From the NCBI RefSeq assembly GCF_000237925.1, contig NC_031496.1, positions 17,876,245 to 17,940,244 on the forward strand: 64,000 nucleotides of DNA. The letters are read 5' to 3'. Positions 47,301 to 62,300 of this stretch are shown here, in pieces. The translations under genes and the position numbers were made by a program. Position 1 is the stretch's first letter; each line of letters opens with the position of its first letter. Source of the stretch: Schistosoma mansoni (lineage: Eukaryota > Platyhelminthes > Trematoda > Strigeidida > Schistosomatidae). The notes under the pieces are model-generated. The model searched no databases, was not told the DNA's origin, and was given only the letters and a program-made list of their open reading frames with translations.

Positions 47301-50300
47301 TCAATCTCCTTCTTCAATTCCTACTATTCCTTCTACCTTGACTTTCAACACTAAACTTCCTCTCTCGGTTTCCTCCTCAAGTGTCACCATGGCCAACGAT
47401 TCTAGTGCGCGAAACGCTGTCCCAGGTCTACTAAAACCTCGCTCCAAACTACACATTGGAGCCTTCAACGTACGTACTTTAAGTCAAATCGGTCAACAGG
47501 CCTCCTTAGCTAAAACTCTAGAATCTCGTACCATTGATGTATGCTGTGTCTCCGAAACACGCATACAGGATCCCAGTGTGGTCATTCACTTGACCTCACC
47601 TAGCCAAAATGGACAGCCGACGAAATACACCCTCCGTGTATCTGGCGACCCGTTGGCTAGTTCTCGCGGACTTGCAGGTGTAGGCATAGCACTAAGTACA
47701 AGGGCAGAACAGGCACTACTAGAATGGATCCCCGTTAACAGTCGCCTGTGTGCTGTCCGGCTAAATGGCTCCGTAAGAACTCGGAAGGATAGGGACACAC
47801 GTCGTTGCCTTTTCGTCGTTTCTGCCTACGCTCCCACTGACTGCAGCCATGATGAAGTAAAAGATGACTTTTACAGAAAACTCTCTGAGCTTCTTCAGAA
47901 AGCTAAGCGCTCAGACATAGTAGTCGTAGCGGGTGACTTTAATGCCCAGGTAGGCAGCTTAAATCAAACAGAAAGACATTTAGGTGGGTGTTTTAGTATT
48001 CCGGCTCAACGAACCGATAATGGTGATCGTCTGTTGCAACTATGCTCAGACAATCGTTTATTTTTAGCAAGCACTAATTTTAAACATAAGGAGAGACATC
48101 GTCTAACATGGCGACCACCTGCACCAAACCAACGATGGACTCAAATAGACCATATTGTCATCAGTCATCGTTGGAGAGGCTCAATAGAAGATTGTCGCTC
48201 GTATTGGAATACTTGTTTAGACTCTGATCACAATTTAATACGAGTGCGCATTTGTCTGCGCCTCAATGGACGCAGGAAAAGTACACTAAGAAGACCCATT
48301 AGGATTGAACTGGAGGACGAAAAAGCCAAATGCGAATTCCAAAAACAACTGAGTTCACATCTAGGCAGTTCTGTAAACGAGACTGACCCAGATGCTGCTT
48401 GGAAAGACATACGAACAGCTGTGGAAACAGCAGTAACATCTATTAGTCATTTAAACCATAGGGCTCCAAAAAACCAGTGGATTTCCTCTAAGTCTATTTC
48501 ACTGATGGATTCGCGTAAACTCATCCCATCAGGCTCTGAACATGACGAAGAGCGTAAACAAATTAGATCTAGGTTAACTAAAAGTCTAAGGAACGATCGT
48601 GAGCAGTGGTGGGCAACGAAAGCAAAAGAGATGGAAAAGGCAGCGGCTGTAGGCAACACCAGGCAACTATTCAGACTAATAAAAGAAACCGGAATTAAGA
48701 AGTCAAGTGTAAGTGAGACAATCTCGGAAAAAGACGGAACCCTTATCTGCTCTCAACCTAAACGTTTAGAACGATGGGCGGAACACTTCAAGGAGCAGTT
48801 TAGCTGGCCTTCAGCTACTGCACAACTACCCACTATTCCTAGAAAACCTGAATGGAACATTGAGGTAGGCCCCCCGACCCTACTTGAAGTTCAAAAGGTT
48901 ATAGGTAATCTGAAACGAGGAAAAGCAGCTGGTCCTGATGGATTGGCTCCAGAGGTCTTTAAATATGGTGGTCCAATTTTAGCGATTAGGTTGACTAATA
49001 TTTTAGCTAAAATCTGGGAGTTGGACGTAATTCCATCTGACTGGTCACAATCACTGATTGTCCCAATATATAAAAAGGGGTCAAAATCATCCTGCGATAA
49101 CCATAGAGGGATTAGTCTGACTAACATAGCATCTAAAATACTAGCCTCAATAATTATCGGGCGCCTAACTAAGACTCGTGAACTGCAAACACGAGAAAAT
49201 CAGGCTGGCTTCAGACCTGGTCGTGGCTGTATCGACCACATATTCACCATTCGTCAAGTTTTAGAGCACAGACACGCTTATCGGCGTCCGACAATGATAG
49301 TTTTCCTTGACTTGAAAGCAGCATTTGACTCTGTAGACCGAGAGGTTCTGTGGCAGTGTCTGTCATTGAAAGGTGTACCTGAGAGGTACATAAACCTTTT
49401 GAAGGCTCTTTACTCGAACACTATTAGTCGAGTAAGTGCTTATGGCGAACTGTCACATGATTTTACAACCTCAAGTGGTGTCCGTCAAGGCTGTCCACTA
49501 TCCCCGTTTTTGTTTAACTTCATTATAGACCTGTTGCTGCAAATAACACTCTTCGACTGAATCTACAGGAATTGATCTCCTACCAGGGGGACCACTAAGC
49601 GACTTAGAATACGCAGATGACATAGTCCTGTTTGGTGAAGACGCTGACAAAATGCAGAGTCTTCTGTTGGAACTCAGTAATAATGCCAGGATGTTTGGGA
49701 TGCGTTTCTCCCCATCCAAATGTAAATTGTTACTCCAGGACTGGCCTGCGTCAACACCCGAACTAAGGATAGGGAGTGAAGTAGTCGAACGCGTCGACAA
49801 CTTCACTTATCTTGGAAGTCTGATCAGCCCTAATGGGTTGGTGTCTGACGAAATCTCTGCACGGATTCAAAAAGCTCGTTTGGCTTTTGCCAACTTACGT
49901 CACCTATGGCGTAGACGAGATATCCGTCTATCAATTAAGGGACGAGTATACTGCGCATCAGTTCGTTCTGTTCTACTTTACGGCTGTGAAACATGGCCAT
50001 TAAGAGTAGAAGATACTCGTAGGTTACTAGTATTTGACCACAGATGTCTTAGAAATATTGCTCGCATCTGCTGGGATAACCGGGTAAGTAATAGTGAGGT
50101 TAGACACAGGGTATTAGGGAACGATGGTAAATCAGTTGATGAGGTGATGAATCTTCATCGACTGAGATGGTTGGGCCATGTGTTACGTATGCCTGAACAC
50201 CGATTACCACGACGCGCTATGATGACTAGTATTGGGGACGGTTGGAAGAGAGTTAGGGGCGGTCAAACCAAAACATGGCATCAGTGTTTGAAGTCACTAA

Positions 50301-53300
50301 CTTCTAGCCTGAGCCATGTTGGTAAATGCAGACTACCTGGTTGGGGTCCGCGTGACTATCGTAACCAATGGTTGGAGACTCTAGGTGACATGGCTCAGAA
50401 TCGATCACAATGGCGTAGGTGTATACACTCTTTATCTTCCCTTAAACCTTGAGATTAAAATTGCTTCATATCTCTCTTCCTTCCTATACTATATCCTTAT
50501 ATACAACCTATAATTTATATACTACTACCAACACTAAATTAACTACTATGAATCCGGTGTTGATCTTGTTGTGCTAACGAGGTATGGCAACTTGGACCGA
50601 TGCATATATGTGCCTGGTCCTACGTTGTAGCTGACTGACTGCTGACTACCATAGGACTGCATCTCCTAACGTTGCTCCATTGCCTTGTGGATTAGACCTC
50701 TAGGTCAAAGGCTCAGGGAGTCGCCCCCTAAGAAAACCACCTGCTTTGGTTTGGGCGCGCTGATAGTATTCCAGACGTCACATAAATTAAATGACGAAGT
50801 GTGGCGCATATATATTTGGTGCCTCCTTGTACCAATGTTTATGTGTTTAAATAAATAAACACATTAAATCAGTCTCAATCTTTTAACACAGATACGTTCA
50901 ACAAAAAATGTGACAAAATTTGAAACCGGAGTTTAAAACTTTTCTCTTCTGGAATTTTTAAATTAGTCAACATGAAAACTCTTGAAAATTCTAACAGAAT
51001 ATTTAAAAATAAAGAATTTTGGAGAGAACAACTTCATCATCAGGCCTATTACTTATAATTATACAGACTAATGCTGAAGTTATTGAAAAAAGAATTATTT
51101 GCTTTAATATAAGAAAATTCAACTGTTAGAACATTTCTACAATTTAAAAAAAAATAATTATTACCATTAAATATATTTTTATGATATCCCAACCAGTGGA
51201 AAATTGTACTTTCATGATATAATGTAAGTCACTTCTTACATTAAGTTACAAAACGTCAGAAATACAATTTTCTACTCATTGGAATATCGCAGAAGTACAT
51301 TTATTATTAACTTACTATACAATGTTTAATTTATTTAAAATTATTAAGACCAAACTCAGCATTTTTTTTAAAATTAAGAGACTACATATCTATGAATGAA
51401 CAACACTTCTAAAATGTAACTTACAATCAGCTGCGGTATATTGGTTGAGTATTCCAAATTCCATTAGATCTGCAATAATTTTATCTTGTTCTCCTTTAGG
51501 TAAATTTGATAAAGTTTCCCAAGATTCTTGCTGAGAATATAAGTCAGAAACATACTTAATATATACACTGATAAGTACTTTAATTGTAATTTTCACGTGT
51601 ATATTAAGTGATTACAAAATAGAAAATGGAACATTTATTTTAAACGTTTAACAGAGAGGTATATGTATTAAATTGTATACAATATCAGAATATACCAGGA
51701 TGTGGTGTATGGTAGTGTGAACATTTATTTATATTACAATTATCACCAGTTACTGTTGTGCATGAGTAAAATTGAGTCAATAAAAATGGGTAAACAGGAG
51801 TGTAAAGTGGTATTTACCAAGTCATTCTTCAATATGCGACAGAATTGCTAATGATGTCTCAGTTTCTTGTAAATGACTGTTAGGTTTTTTCTGTGAGAAT
51901 GATCGCGATAACTTCCTTAAATTCATATTTCCACAGTGAATTTTAATGTTATTTGATTGATTGTTGTCACTTTTGGTTTGCAGTGTGGTGTAAGCCCCCA
52001 AATGCCCTGGTACGGCCGAGAGTGGGGAGAGTCCGCTCTCCCTCTCCAAATGCTCTCACATGGTCACGCGAATATATAGCTTCTGCCAGGGAAGTCCTAC
52101 TCACTGCCTACTCGAGGCGGGAGTGTTGTGTACGAAATTGAGAGGACGAAAAGCGAATCCCCGGCGCTTTAACCAGGTTGGTGGACACGGAAAGTCCACC
52201 TAAGGGAGTTGGAAAACCCTGATTCCAAACCAATGGTGCACATGGGCTCTAGTATTCTGAGGGAACAAATGGCGTATGAACCAATTGTTGGTCACCGGCT
52301 ACCATGGGAATGCATCGCTTCGAGATGCTCCACTGCCTTGTGGATCAGATCTTTAGGTCAAAGGCTGGGGATGTGGCCCCCTAAGAAAACCACCTGCTTC
52401 AGTCTGGGCACCTGGGCAGTATCACAGCCCTCACACAAATCAAATGAGATTTGTGAGGCGCACATATATCTGGTGCTTCCTTGTGCCAATATTTATGTGT
52501 TTAAATAATAATAATGATAACTTTTGGTTCGCTACTTTTGTGGTGACATAAGGTCATTGTTATACATACAAAGTTGTTCAACTTGAAATATATAGCGGGA
52601 GACACTCACTATTAGTGATCCGTCCGCGCATAACTCTGAAGATGAAATCAATACAATTCAAATTTTTACCAGTTCCACAGTACAGCAGCCTTTTGATTAA
52701 GGTACATTTACATATTAGAGTCTTAAAAATACTATAGAAAATTCAGTAAAACTCATTATGCCATCTGAGCTGCAATCAGGTGTATAACTAGATGTTACTT
52801 ATTTTGTTCCAATTTACAGTGCTCTCAGTTCGTACAGGTCCGTTCAATGGAAAACTTTTTAAACGATTGATCACCAAATGTCCAAAACTGAATGGTAACC
52901 ATACCTCGGACAGTTAACAAGAACTAATTACTTATAATCCCATAGGGCCATTAAGCGATTGGTATTAATTCATCATATCAACTTGAAAAGTTTAAGCGAA
53001 TACCCTTAAGTGAATCCCTTCCGTGTTCGTTCCAAGGAACATAAGATGCCAATGTTTTAACATGTGATTCTGAAATTAAGTTCATTGTTAAATAGGATAT
53101 AGTCTGTAGATGTTGAAATCTTCAGTACTAAATAAACAACTGTCATTTAATGCGACGAGAAATGCTATATTGAAAACTGAGACGAACAGTAACAGCGGAA
53201 TCTATAAAATGGATGTTTGAAACGGAGACGGTAATGCAAAAAGGATAAGAAAACATTGACAGAGATGATTGCTGATGACCAGACGGAAAGTTTAAGCTAA

Positions 53301-56300
53301 AGGAAATATGAATCAGTGATATCTGATACTTTCAATTAATGAAAAGGAGGATAACCAAAAGATACTTGTTAAGTATTGGTCAAACATGGCGTTTTTAGAT
53401 GTGAAGGTACTTGGGGAGTTTTATTTCTCTTTTAAAGAATCATGTCGTTGGAAACAAAAGATAAACGATAAGGGTATGTTCTGCAATCTTCAGCGTCAGT
53501 TTTAATTACTCCCCTTTTATTTAAAGGGAGAGGACAATATGATTGACCTATTCATAAGACATATATTACGACTGTGATATTTCAGTTGATTCAACAGCAC
53601 GATTTCATATTTGAGAACTTTTTCTAATCTAAATTAATTACACACTGAAAATAGGTGCTTTTAAATTTGAAATACTGAAGTCAATTTTTCCAGTATGGTA
53701 GGATATTGATAAACAGGAATTTTCAGTATTACAGCTTAAATAAGTAAGCTTGATCATCACATTGTGATAGTAGCGGTCAAATTCACAGGAGTCCAAATGA
53801 TTCAATAGAGTGTAAGATTCCTAATATAACTCTCGTTTGGTGAATGGCATGTAACAAAGACAAGCTGAGATTAAATACGAGCACTGTATTACGCCCCATG
53901 TAAAGTCTGTTCTGAATATTCATAGAAGAACCAGGTTGAGAACAAACAGAGGTATCGTGCACAACAATTGCCATATTCTCTGGGTTTTTTTGGTTATAGA
54001 TTTGATGACTAAAACCAGTTGTAACTTGATTAGTAATTATGAGATTGATGTTTTTCTTTTACGACATTCAAGAAGCGGCTTAATGTAAGCAAATCTTTGT
54101 TGACATGCGTTTTTTATGATTAAAATGACAAGTTATGGACTGAAAAATATGATAATTACTTTTGCACGATTTTCAACAGCTTCGCAAAGTAAACGAGATT
54201 GTTCATCAGCGGCACGTTTCCATGCACGTGATAAGCTTCGATTGAGAGTAGAAGAAATATCAACACTCAGTAATTCTGTAAGCTAACCGAAGAAAAACAA
54301 TACATGTCTGTCTTAACTTACAATAAGAATTTATGTATAATAGCAATTCAATATACAATGGTGAATTGAAAAAAAGAATTACAGTGTACTATCATAATTG
54401 CTAAACATGTGAAAGACGATTGATTAAATATAAAATATTCCTGGGTTAAGTAAAAAAATCCTTTCTGTATGTATTAATTGTTTGGAAAGCATAAATGATC
54501 AATAACAAATATGTTCTTTTTTTTACTTTATGAGATAAAACCTTAATCAATGATATCCCTAGGAATATGACTAATTACAATTATCAATACATATTAAGGT
54601 CAAACAGATATTTTATTACGAGACGTGTAAATGTATGCAAGGAAACTGAAAGGCTTTTTAACAAGCGAATTCATAACAATTATTGTATCTTAATAAAAAT
54701 ATTCAATAATAATAGTAGAGATTATAAACCACCTCTACTAAATGTAGGTTTATGCATGAAAATTTCAACCAACAGCTCGAAGCCCCTCCACTTAATTTCA
54801 TCTGGACGGCTAGGTAGTATCACTAGGCCTTCACACAAACAATGTGGTTTAAAAGTTAAGCATAAGAAACGGTACATGGTAAGTGAGTTGCATTAAAACC
54901 TTGAGTTTGAACCACGACTTTGTGAGTTACTGAGTAATATTACACGGCTAAGTCGCACTAGGCGGAGCAAGGTTAGAACCTATGACCCCTAGGCTGGAAT
55001 CCGAACACTCCAACCGTCAACCCACCCTTTTACGTATAAAAAAAACGTAATCCTCTTAGATAAATTTTACTAATTTCTCACCTTATTAGCATGTGCCTTA
55101 ATTCGTTGAGCAGCATAAGCCATTGAATAAAATGACACTGCATGACTATCGATCAGTAGAACACGAAGTTGTTGGCCGAATTTCTCAGTCTCCTCCAATG
55201 TCCAACTATAAAATTCTATTTGTTTTTTAAAATAAGCAAAGCTTTCTTAATAAAATTGGAATGGAAATATTTGAAAATAAATCTTGTTAAACTACTTAAA
55301 AATGAAGCAACTTTTTCGTTTCTTATGATTACGATATGACAGCTAGCAGAGAGCTGTCAGTAAGGAGGCTGATCGGTTAAAGGAGAAGATAGACGATACA
55401 GTTAAATATGGACTCGGAGCAGGTCTGTTCCTGGACGACAACCGTTTAAAGTGATGGGGATGTTGGAGTAAGTTCGAGAGTTGTATCATCATTCACATTC
55501 ATAACTTTATACCGAAAATAGCACCATCACTGGAAAACGTGAGCATTATTTGATTTAGATCTCGCTATAAATTGTTCGCTTAGATCGGATTTTCACTCTC
55601 AATAATTTACTTTACTATCACATTCAAAAAATAATGTGCATTGTATCAAGACAGCTGTCTTAGAAAACCATAGTTTTCTTTTCTTAATTTTGAGTGTGGT
55701 TGTCTCGCTGAAGAGTCATTACATAGTAGTCGTCTAACCTACAGTGACTACTAATTGACAGTTTCATTTCTGGTACAAGACATTAAAAGGTCAATACTTA
55801 AAGAATTACTACAATAATATTAAATAACAGAGTTAGTCCCCTGAGAAATAATCAATCAATTGGTTTCTGGTTCTGTTAGCGGGACATAGATTAGATTAAA
55901 GCATGTTTCATGCATGATGGTGTTGCTGCGCGCTGATTGGCTAGTTCTAAACCGATCAGCCCGAGCATATTATTGGAGAAAAATCTAGAAGCTTCTTATG
56001 TATATACTATAAATATATGAACGTTATTCAAACTAGTGATTGCTGTTCACATACCATTGTTATTTGTGAATACAATTTCATTCCTGTTCAACGTGTTCTG
56101 ATTTTGGGGTCTTGTTGAGTGTCATCGTATAAGAATACTAAGCAATAGGAATAGCTGGGTCATTGATATAGCAAAACACAATTATAACAGGTTCTGTCTT
56201 CTGAAATCAAATCAATCTCAAGTAAAAGAACTGTTCTACGAGCGAATTGTTAGTACAGACACTGTAAGTATTTGAATGATTTTTCAAGATGTATGTCGTT

Positions 56301-59300
56301 AGGACAAGAGATGCCTTCAATCATGAAATTAACACCTCAAGCCATATCTGTTAATTTAAGTACCAATTTAAAATGATGCAAAAGGATTTTATAAATCTGC
56401 TTTATCTTTTATAGCTAATTTGAAAGTTTATATTCGACAACAGCATAGGATGGAATAAATAAAAATAAGTGAAATCAATAGCGATAAGTTAATCGTTTCC
56501 AGAAATATACTACCTGACTGTAACAGACAATTAATGGTAAATAGAAAAATCGAAGCCAAACATAAAATAACGAAGACCCTAATAATTTTTCCAACAAACT
56601 AATTAACATCCATACACATTCACAATATTAATAAACGATAATTGGATATTTGGATGGTTTTATACAGAGTGATAACACGAAACCAATGGTGGTAAAAAAA
56701 ACAAAATTTTCAAGTTTACGTTCAACATTCTAAACTGTTGGATTAAGTTCAGTCTGTTTACGTATACATTTCTATATGGATCTCATGAAACTAATAATAT
56801 CTTTGTCAGTTAACTACGTCTGGTGAATAATTATCAAGTAATTGGTAGTAATGATGCAAAACACAATCAAAACTGAAAACGAAAATGAACGTTTTGCAAT
56901 TACAATTCACAGTATATTTTAGTAACTATTGGGTACTAATCACTGAGATTAGAATCAAAGACACCCTGTTACTCAATTGAAAGTATTCTCAAACACATAA
57001 CTACAAAATACATCTAAGCAATAGTACATAACTAAAATAAATGAGTTGGAGAACGTAGTTTCTATTGAATAAAATGAAAGACACTGGTTAAATAAGGGAA
57101 GCTCATTAACATTATGGGAGAAATTGTAGAATCCATGTAATAAAGTGACTGGATAATTCAAGAACATTCTAAAACTAATATACTATAATGTAACTTTAAA
57201 CAACACTTACAATGTAAACTTACTTAAAGAACAGATATTTTCAAATTGTTGTGGTGATATACCATTAGTTTTTGAGGCAAGAATTTCACCCAACGGTTTA
57301 ACTACACTTTGACACCATTCAACAGCTGTTTCAGCTAAATTACGATGGAAAGTAAGTGATAATTTATTTAAATAGATTAATTGATTGCCTTCTTGATGTA
57401 CACCATGCGTTAGTGACTTTGTCATTACTTGTGAACGATAAACTAGAAATAATTCAGCTGCAAGAGATGCTTTACCAAGTAAACCTAATTGAGAAACAGC
57501 TGCTTTCACCGATTTAGGAGCGCCTTTCAAAAAGGAGAAATATTTTTGACAAATATACAAAAATAAAAAATACCTTGTAAGGAAATAGTAGAATGGAGAA
57601 ATTAAAATTTGTGACTAACATTAAAAATCAAATCATATGATATTGTTATCATTAATCTAATGTTAATGTTTAAGTAAATTTAGAATTAACTGAAAATATC
57701 AAGCACTAAAGAGAAACAACATTAACAAATACAGATTCCAAGCATTACATACCATGTCTACAAGCTGCTGACACTAGTTCATATTGCAAAGATTCTGTAA
57801 GATTTCGTTCGTTACGTTCAATACGCTTAGATAATTTCTCCCAATCTGTTTTAGATCTATGATCAACAGTATCAGATATTTGACCTGATGTACTAGAATT
57901 AGACGATTGTATATTTGTATCCATAGATGGTTTTGATATATCTTCAGTCAGTATTTGATTCAATGATTCCTTAGCTTTTACAATTAAATTAGTAGCACGT
58001 TGAAAATTTCGTTCAGATATTGCTACATCTAAATCTTCTGGTACATCCCATAACCAATTATGTCGAGATTTATGACTCCCAACTTTTGCTGTGGGAGATT
58101 TAATAGCTACGTTTTAAATAAAAAGGAAAAAAAATTAATAAGTGCATTTTAAAAGATTAAAACAATGAATAGGTTATTTTAAGAATTCCAATTATTCATG
58201 GTTTCATCCATAGATCCATGAATAAAAAAATGAAGCTAGATAAAAAATGAATATGTAAATGATTGGGGCATGAAGATGGTTACAGACAACTTCATGAAAA
58301 GTTGATTCATTATAAGAGGAATTTTTATTACAATTCGATAGCAAGTAAGTAGTAAATATTTGACATCTGCTGTTTCATTTAAGAATGAAGACTTAAACGT
58401 TTGAATTATCTAACAAATAATCTGCTTTACAGAAGGTGAATCCGTAAATAATGTTTAAAATTTTCAGAAATTGGGTATTTATTAACATGACTAAGTCGTT
58501 GTCTAATAGTCTAAATGGATATTTTTTCCTTATCCTGGCTGATGACACAAGTAATGGCCTTCAGTAACAACTTCAAAAACCTTACTTTGAAATAAATATT
58601 AAGCGATGAGTTAATCATTTAAATGTGAGGTTTATGAGAATGAGAGAAATTACTTTCATTATAAAACACTAACACTTAAAAAAAGAGGATGGATATCTAC
58701 AGATAATACCAGAGAAGAATTGTGCCGAATGAAGCAGATATAGAGAATTCTGTTTCCAGTTTAATATATTACAGAACAATTGATGATATACGACTGATAA
58801 GCTTCGTGCTACAGTGGATGCTGCCAGATTTTCAGAAGTTTTCAAATGTTGTTATTTCATACTGGATACGAAGATTGACATGATTAGAATTTTAAAAGTG
58901 TAACCCCGAACCGCTAAAACACAATGTTGGTAACAGATTATTTGGAAATTTACTGAGATGCACTGTTCTTGTCATAGTATGAATTATGTATTATTTACCC
59001 CAAAGTACCAAAATAGAAAGACTTTTATACAAATGCTAATGTGGTATGGCAACTCGAACTGATGTACGTACGTACGAAGTTCTACGTAGTGACTGTCTGA
59101 CAAGCGCATACAATCGAACAATATAAATGAAATACGCACAAGTGATAGGTGGACGAGTATGAAGATGAATTACATTAACAACAGAAAATGAGTTTCACGA
59201 TTCAACAAAATATGGCATGTCATTTACCAAGGAAACTTACTTTCATGGGGATCATCAAAAGGGTTTTTTTTAGCAGATAAGTCCAATTTATCGATAGGTG

Positions 59301-62300
59301 TTAAGAGGTCTACACAATCAGGTAAAGTGGAAGATAAAGCTTTATGACCAGCAACAACAACTTCAGCAGATATCTTTGGAGGTAACATGGTTAACTTCAT
59401 AGAATTGTTATCCAAAACGTCATAAGAATTCGTAGTAATATGGGGATTGGATTTTAAATTTGATGCAACATACGAATTAGTATTCCGATATTTACGCATC
59501 GTTTCTTCTAATAATGTTAGCCAACGTTTCTAAAATCAAATGAAAAAAATAGAGCTATGTGGATAAAACAAATAAAAGTTATAAGACCAAGTTCTCAACA
59601 CAGATACAAAACAAGTAATTATAAACCATGTAAGTAATGATAGTACGTAACTATCTAGACAGAAATAGATAGGATAAACAGTAACTAACTTTTTTTTAGG
59701 TGGATACTTTACATCAGGGGAACCAACTTGACTTACCTAATGATACGAAAGCCAGATATATAATTTTCAAACAAGTGGAAAACAAGGGAGAGGCTTGGCG
59801 GAAAAGACGTTTCTGACACTGTTTTTTTAAAAATTGCTTATTTAAATTTACATGGTGATTCGACGATTTTCTGTCGTCTCAAGAAAACAGTTCGACCAGT
59901 TTCCACAGTTTTATTTTAAAGAATATTGCAAAACTTAATCCTATAGAAATGATGCGTAGAGAAACAAGAATATCTGAGAATGTTTTAAACCAATCGCCGA
60001 AATACCTTCTAAGAATTTCAGAGAAATTTGAGTAACAAGCAGATTTGAAAACCCCTTCCCCTACCAGTTAGTATCTACAACCTTGACACAAAAAGTGTGG
60101 CTAGATTCCATTGTATAAACTTGTATTTGACGAATGATTTTTCTAAAACACTGATTAAAAGTATTATCTTATGAAGCAAGCTGTTTTAATATAGTGGAGT
60201 GATGATCGAATGACAGTCAATACAGTATTTCACATTGAGCACATAATTTATTATTTGAAGATGAAAACTGGGAATTCATACAATATTATGAACAAATGTA
60301 TGCACATATGAAGTTTATGAAAAATTTCAAACTGCAAGATGTGTTTACAGTTTGCAGAACTCGAAAAATAAACTGAGATATTGTAGATTATCCTAATTTA
60401 CGTTTAAATCCAAACATTGTAATTAAGACAACGAGTTCAAGCATAACATTCATTACTGTTCAGAGGTCAAGGAGTGTACTTTTAATACATACAAATAAGT
60501 AAAAGCGAACCGATTATTCGGCAGATACTATCATTATTAATACCTTGTCACTGGGCGTTTCAGTTTGAAAAAGACGATTAGTAGGAAAAACTATTAGTTT
60601 AAACGCATTGTTTGGAGTTTGAAGGCGATCCATGGGAGGAAAATTAGCCACGGCAAAGTTGTTCAAATCATACGTTGATTGAAGACGATATGGGTACGGG
60701 CTGTAAATGGAAGTAAAATATGTATTAACAAGTCATGCTTAGGATAACTTTCAAAATCTAAAATCGACACGAATTTTCATACTATATATATATATATATA
60801 TATATATATTCTTGACTTGTAGCTTTCCTACTATATCATCTTTCCATATATTACAGCTAACATCATACATTGAGAGAGTAAATAAGTTAGAACAAGTAAC
60901 ATGTTTCGACTGTACATTAACTATTGATTTACGTCCTTTGATTAGAAGCCCTCGATAATGCCTACACACTGATTACGCAAAATACATAGGAAGTCAATGA
61001 AGTACTGGCTACTAGGTATAAATGCAATTCACTTATGTTGTTCATCTTTAGCCACTATAGTTGTTCTACATTAGGACAAAGCCCAGTGCCTTAATTTACG
61101 GCAAACTCTTGATGTATGAAAATCTGTCTCGATAGCGGTGACCAATCTTTTAAACGTATTCCTATTTATTTGATGATCAATCTGTGTTGAGGGTCTTATT
61201 CACTGAAAAGAGTCTCAAATTTATCCTCCCAAAACTGGTTCTACTCAGTAAAGTTTAAAACCCCAGAGCATGTTGCTATGACAGGGCACAAGTAAATGAT
61301 AACCCTAATGAAATGAAGGAAGTGGATAAACTAGAAACGTTGCCTCAAATCCTAACCGAATATACCCCAGAAGATAAAACCTCTAGTTAGATGGCAGTTG
61401 CTGATGAATTAAAACTTCCACTTAAAAATAAAATATCCAACGAAAATGGTATGAATTGTCAGATAATTAAAGATGAAAATGGAATTCATAGAGATATCAA
61501 TTATTCCTCACCACTGCCTATCGTATTACATGTGCCATTATATGCAACAATATCAACTGTATACTATGACCATAAATGAAAATCAAAAACTGATCAATCC
61601 AACAACTTGAAATAAGTGAATACTTATAGCTGAATTATTAGTTTTAATAAGACTTACGAAGCAGATTGACTGTGATATGCAATAACCAAAGTATCTGTTA
61701 ATACAAAAACCCGAGCCATGCAAACAAAAGTGAAATCACCCATACTTAATTCGCGCAGATCCCCATCAAATATAACGCGACGACTTGAATCCCCGACCAA
61801 AACCTAGTTCGAAAATATCAAATATTAACAAGACGAAGATTTTTAATACCATAGATACAAGAAAATGCTTATTTTTAAATAACTATGCCCAAATTCGAAT
61901 TTGCTCAAATGCTTTTATATGGTCGATCAATAGATTCACTTCATAACAAACAATTAACTACATCAAATGTGTATCAAAGGTGCTAGAATTCCTAATCACA
62001 GTTTGTACGGAAGTGGACGTCAAGATTTCCATAATAAATAAAAACATACAGCTAGAATAAATATGCTTTTTATAAAACTCATACAAGAAAAACAACACGT
62101 TTCAATCTAGAAGGAAAATTGTGGGGTTTCGTAAATCATATTTGGGAAAAACTTTTAACATTCTTCGGTAACCTGAAGGAACAAAGATAGGGTGCAATAC
62201 TAGTTTTACAACAGATAATTCGTAAATAAACTTCAAATGGGGTAGTCTAATCCGTAATACGAACTTATTCTATCGGTCCCACAATAGAATGTCTGGTTAA

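Larger units (their letters stand above)
46736..50640 (+). mobile_element. Full-length Perere-3/SR3-like RTE, one frameshift
   Basis: A complete RTE-clade LINE of about 3.9 kb, inserted within a family A retroposon and bounded by 12-bp duplications. It has a 5' region of about 380 bp with a small open frame (46863-47090, 75 codons), a main ORF from 47116, and a 3' region ending GTTGTAGCTGACTGACT with CTGA repeats. The main ORF is split by one frame change near 49550. It lies in an exoc8 intron in antisense orientation to that gene. Fragments of the same family occur at 16.3, 17.4, 18.3, 40.9 and 59.0 kb. Confidence 0.93.

Noticed and set aside
46736-50640. Family A retroposon as an internal-deletion derivative of the RTE
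   Set aside because: The matching 12-base repeats first suggested deletion between them. However, the RTE fragments elsewhere end at the CTGA tail without any family A sequence, so insertion into a family A copy is the better explanation.
51840-51960. Possible extra exoc8 exon (minus strand, KIHCGNMNLRKLSRSFSQK)
   Set aside because: It looks protein-like but has no counterpart in EXOC8, and the flanking exons join correctly in phase without it.
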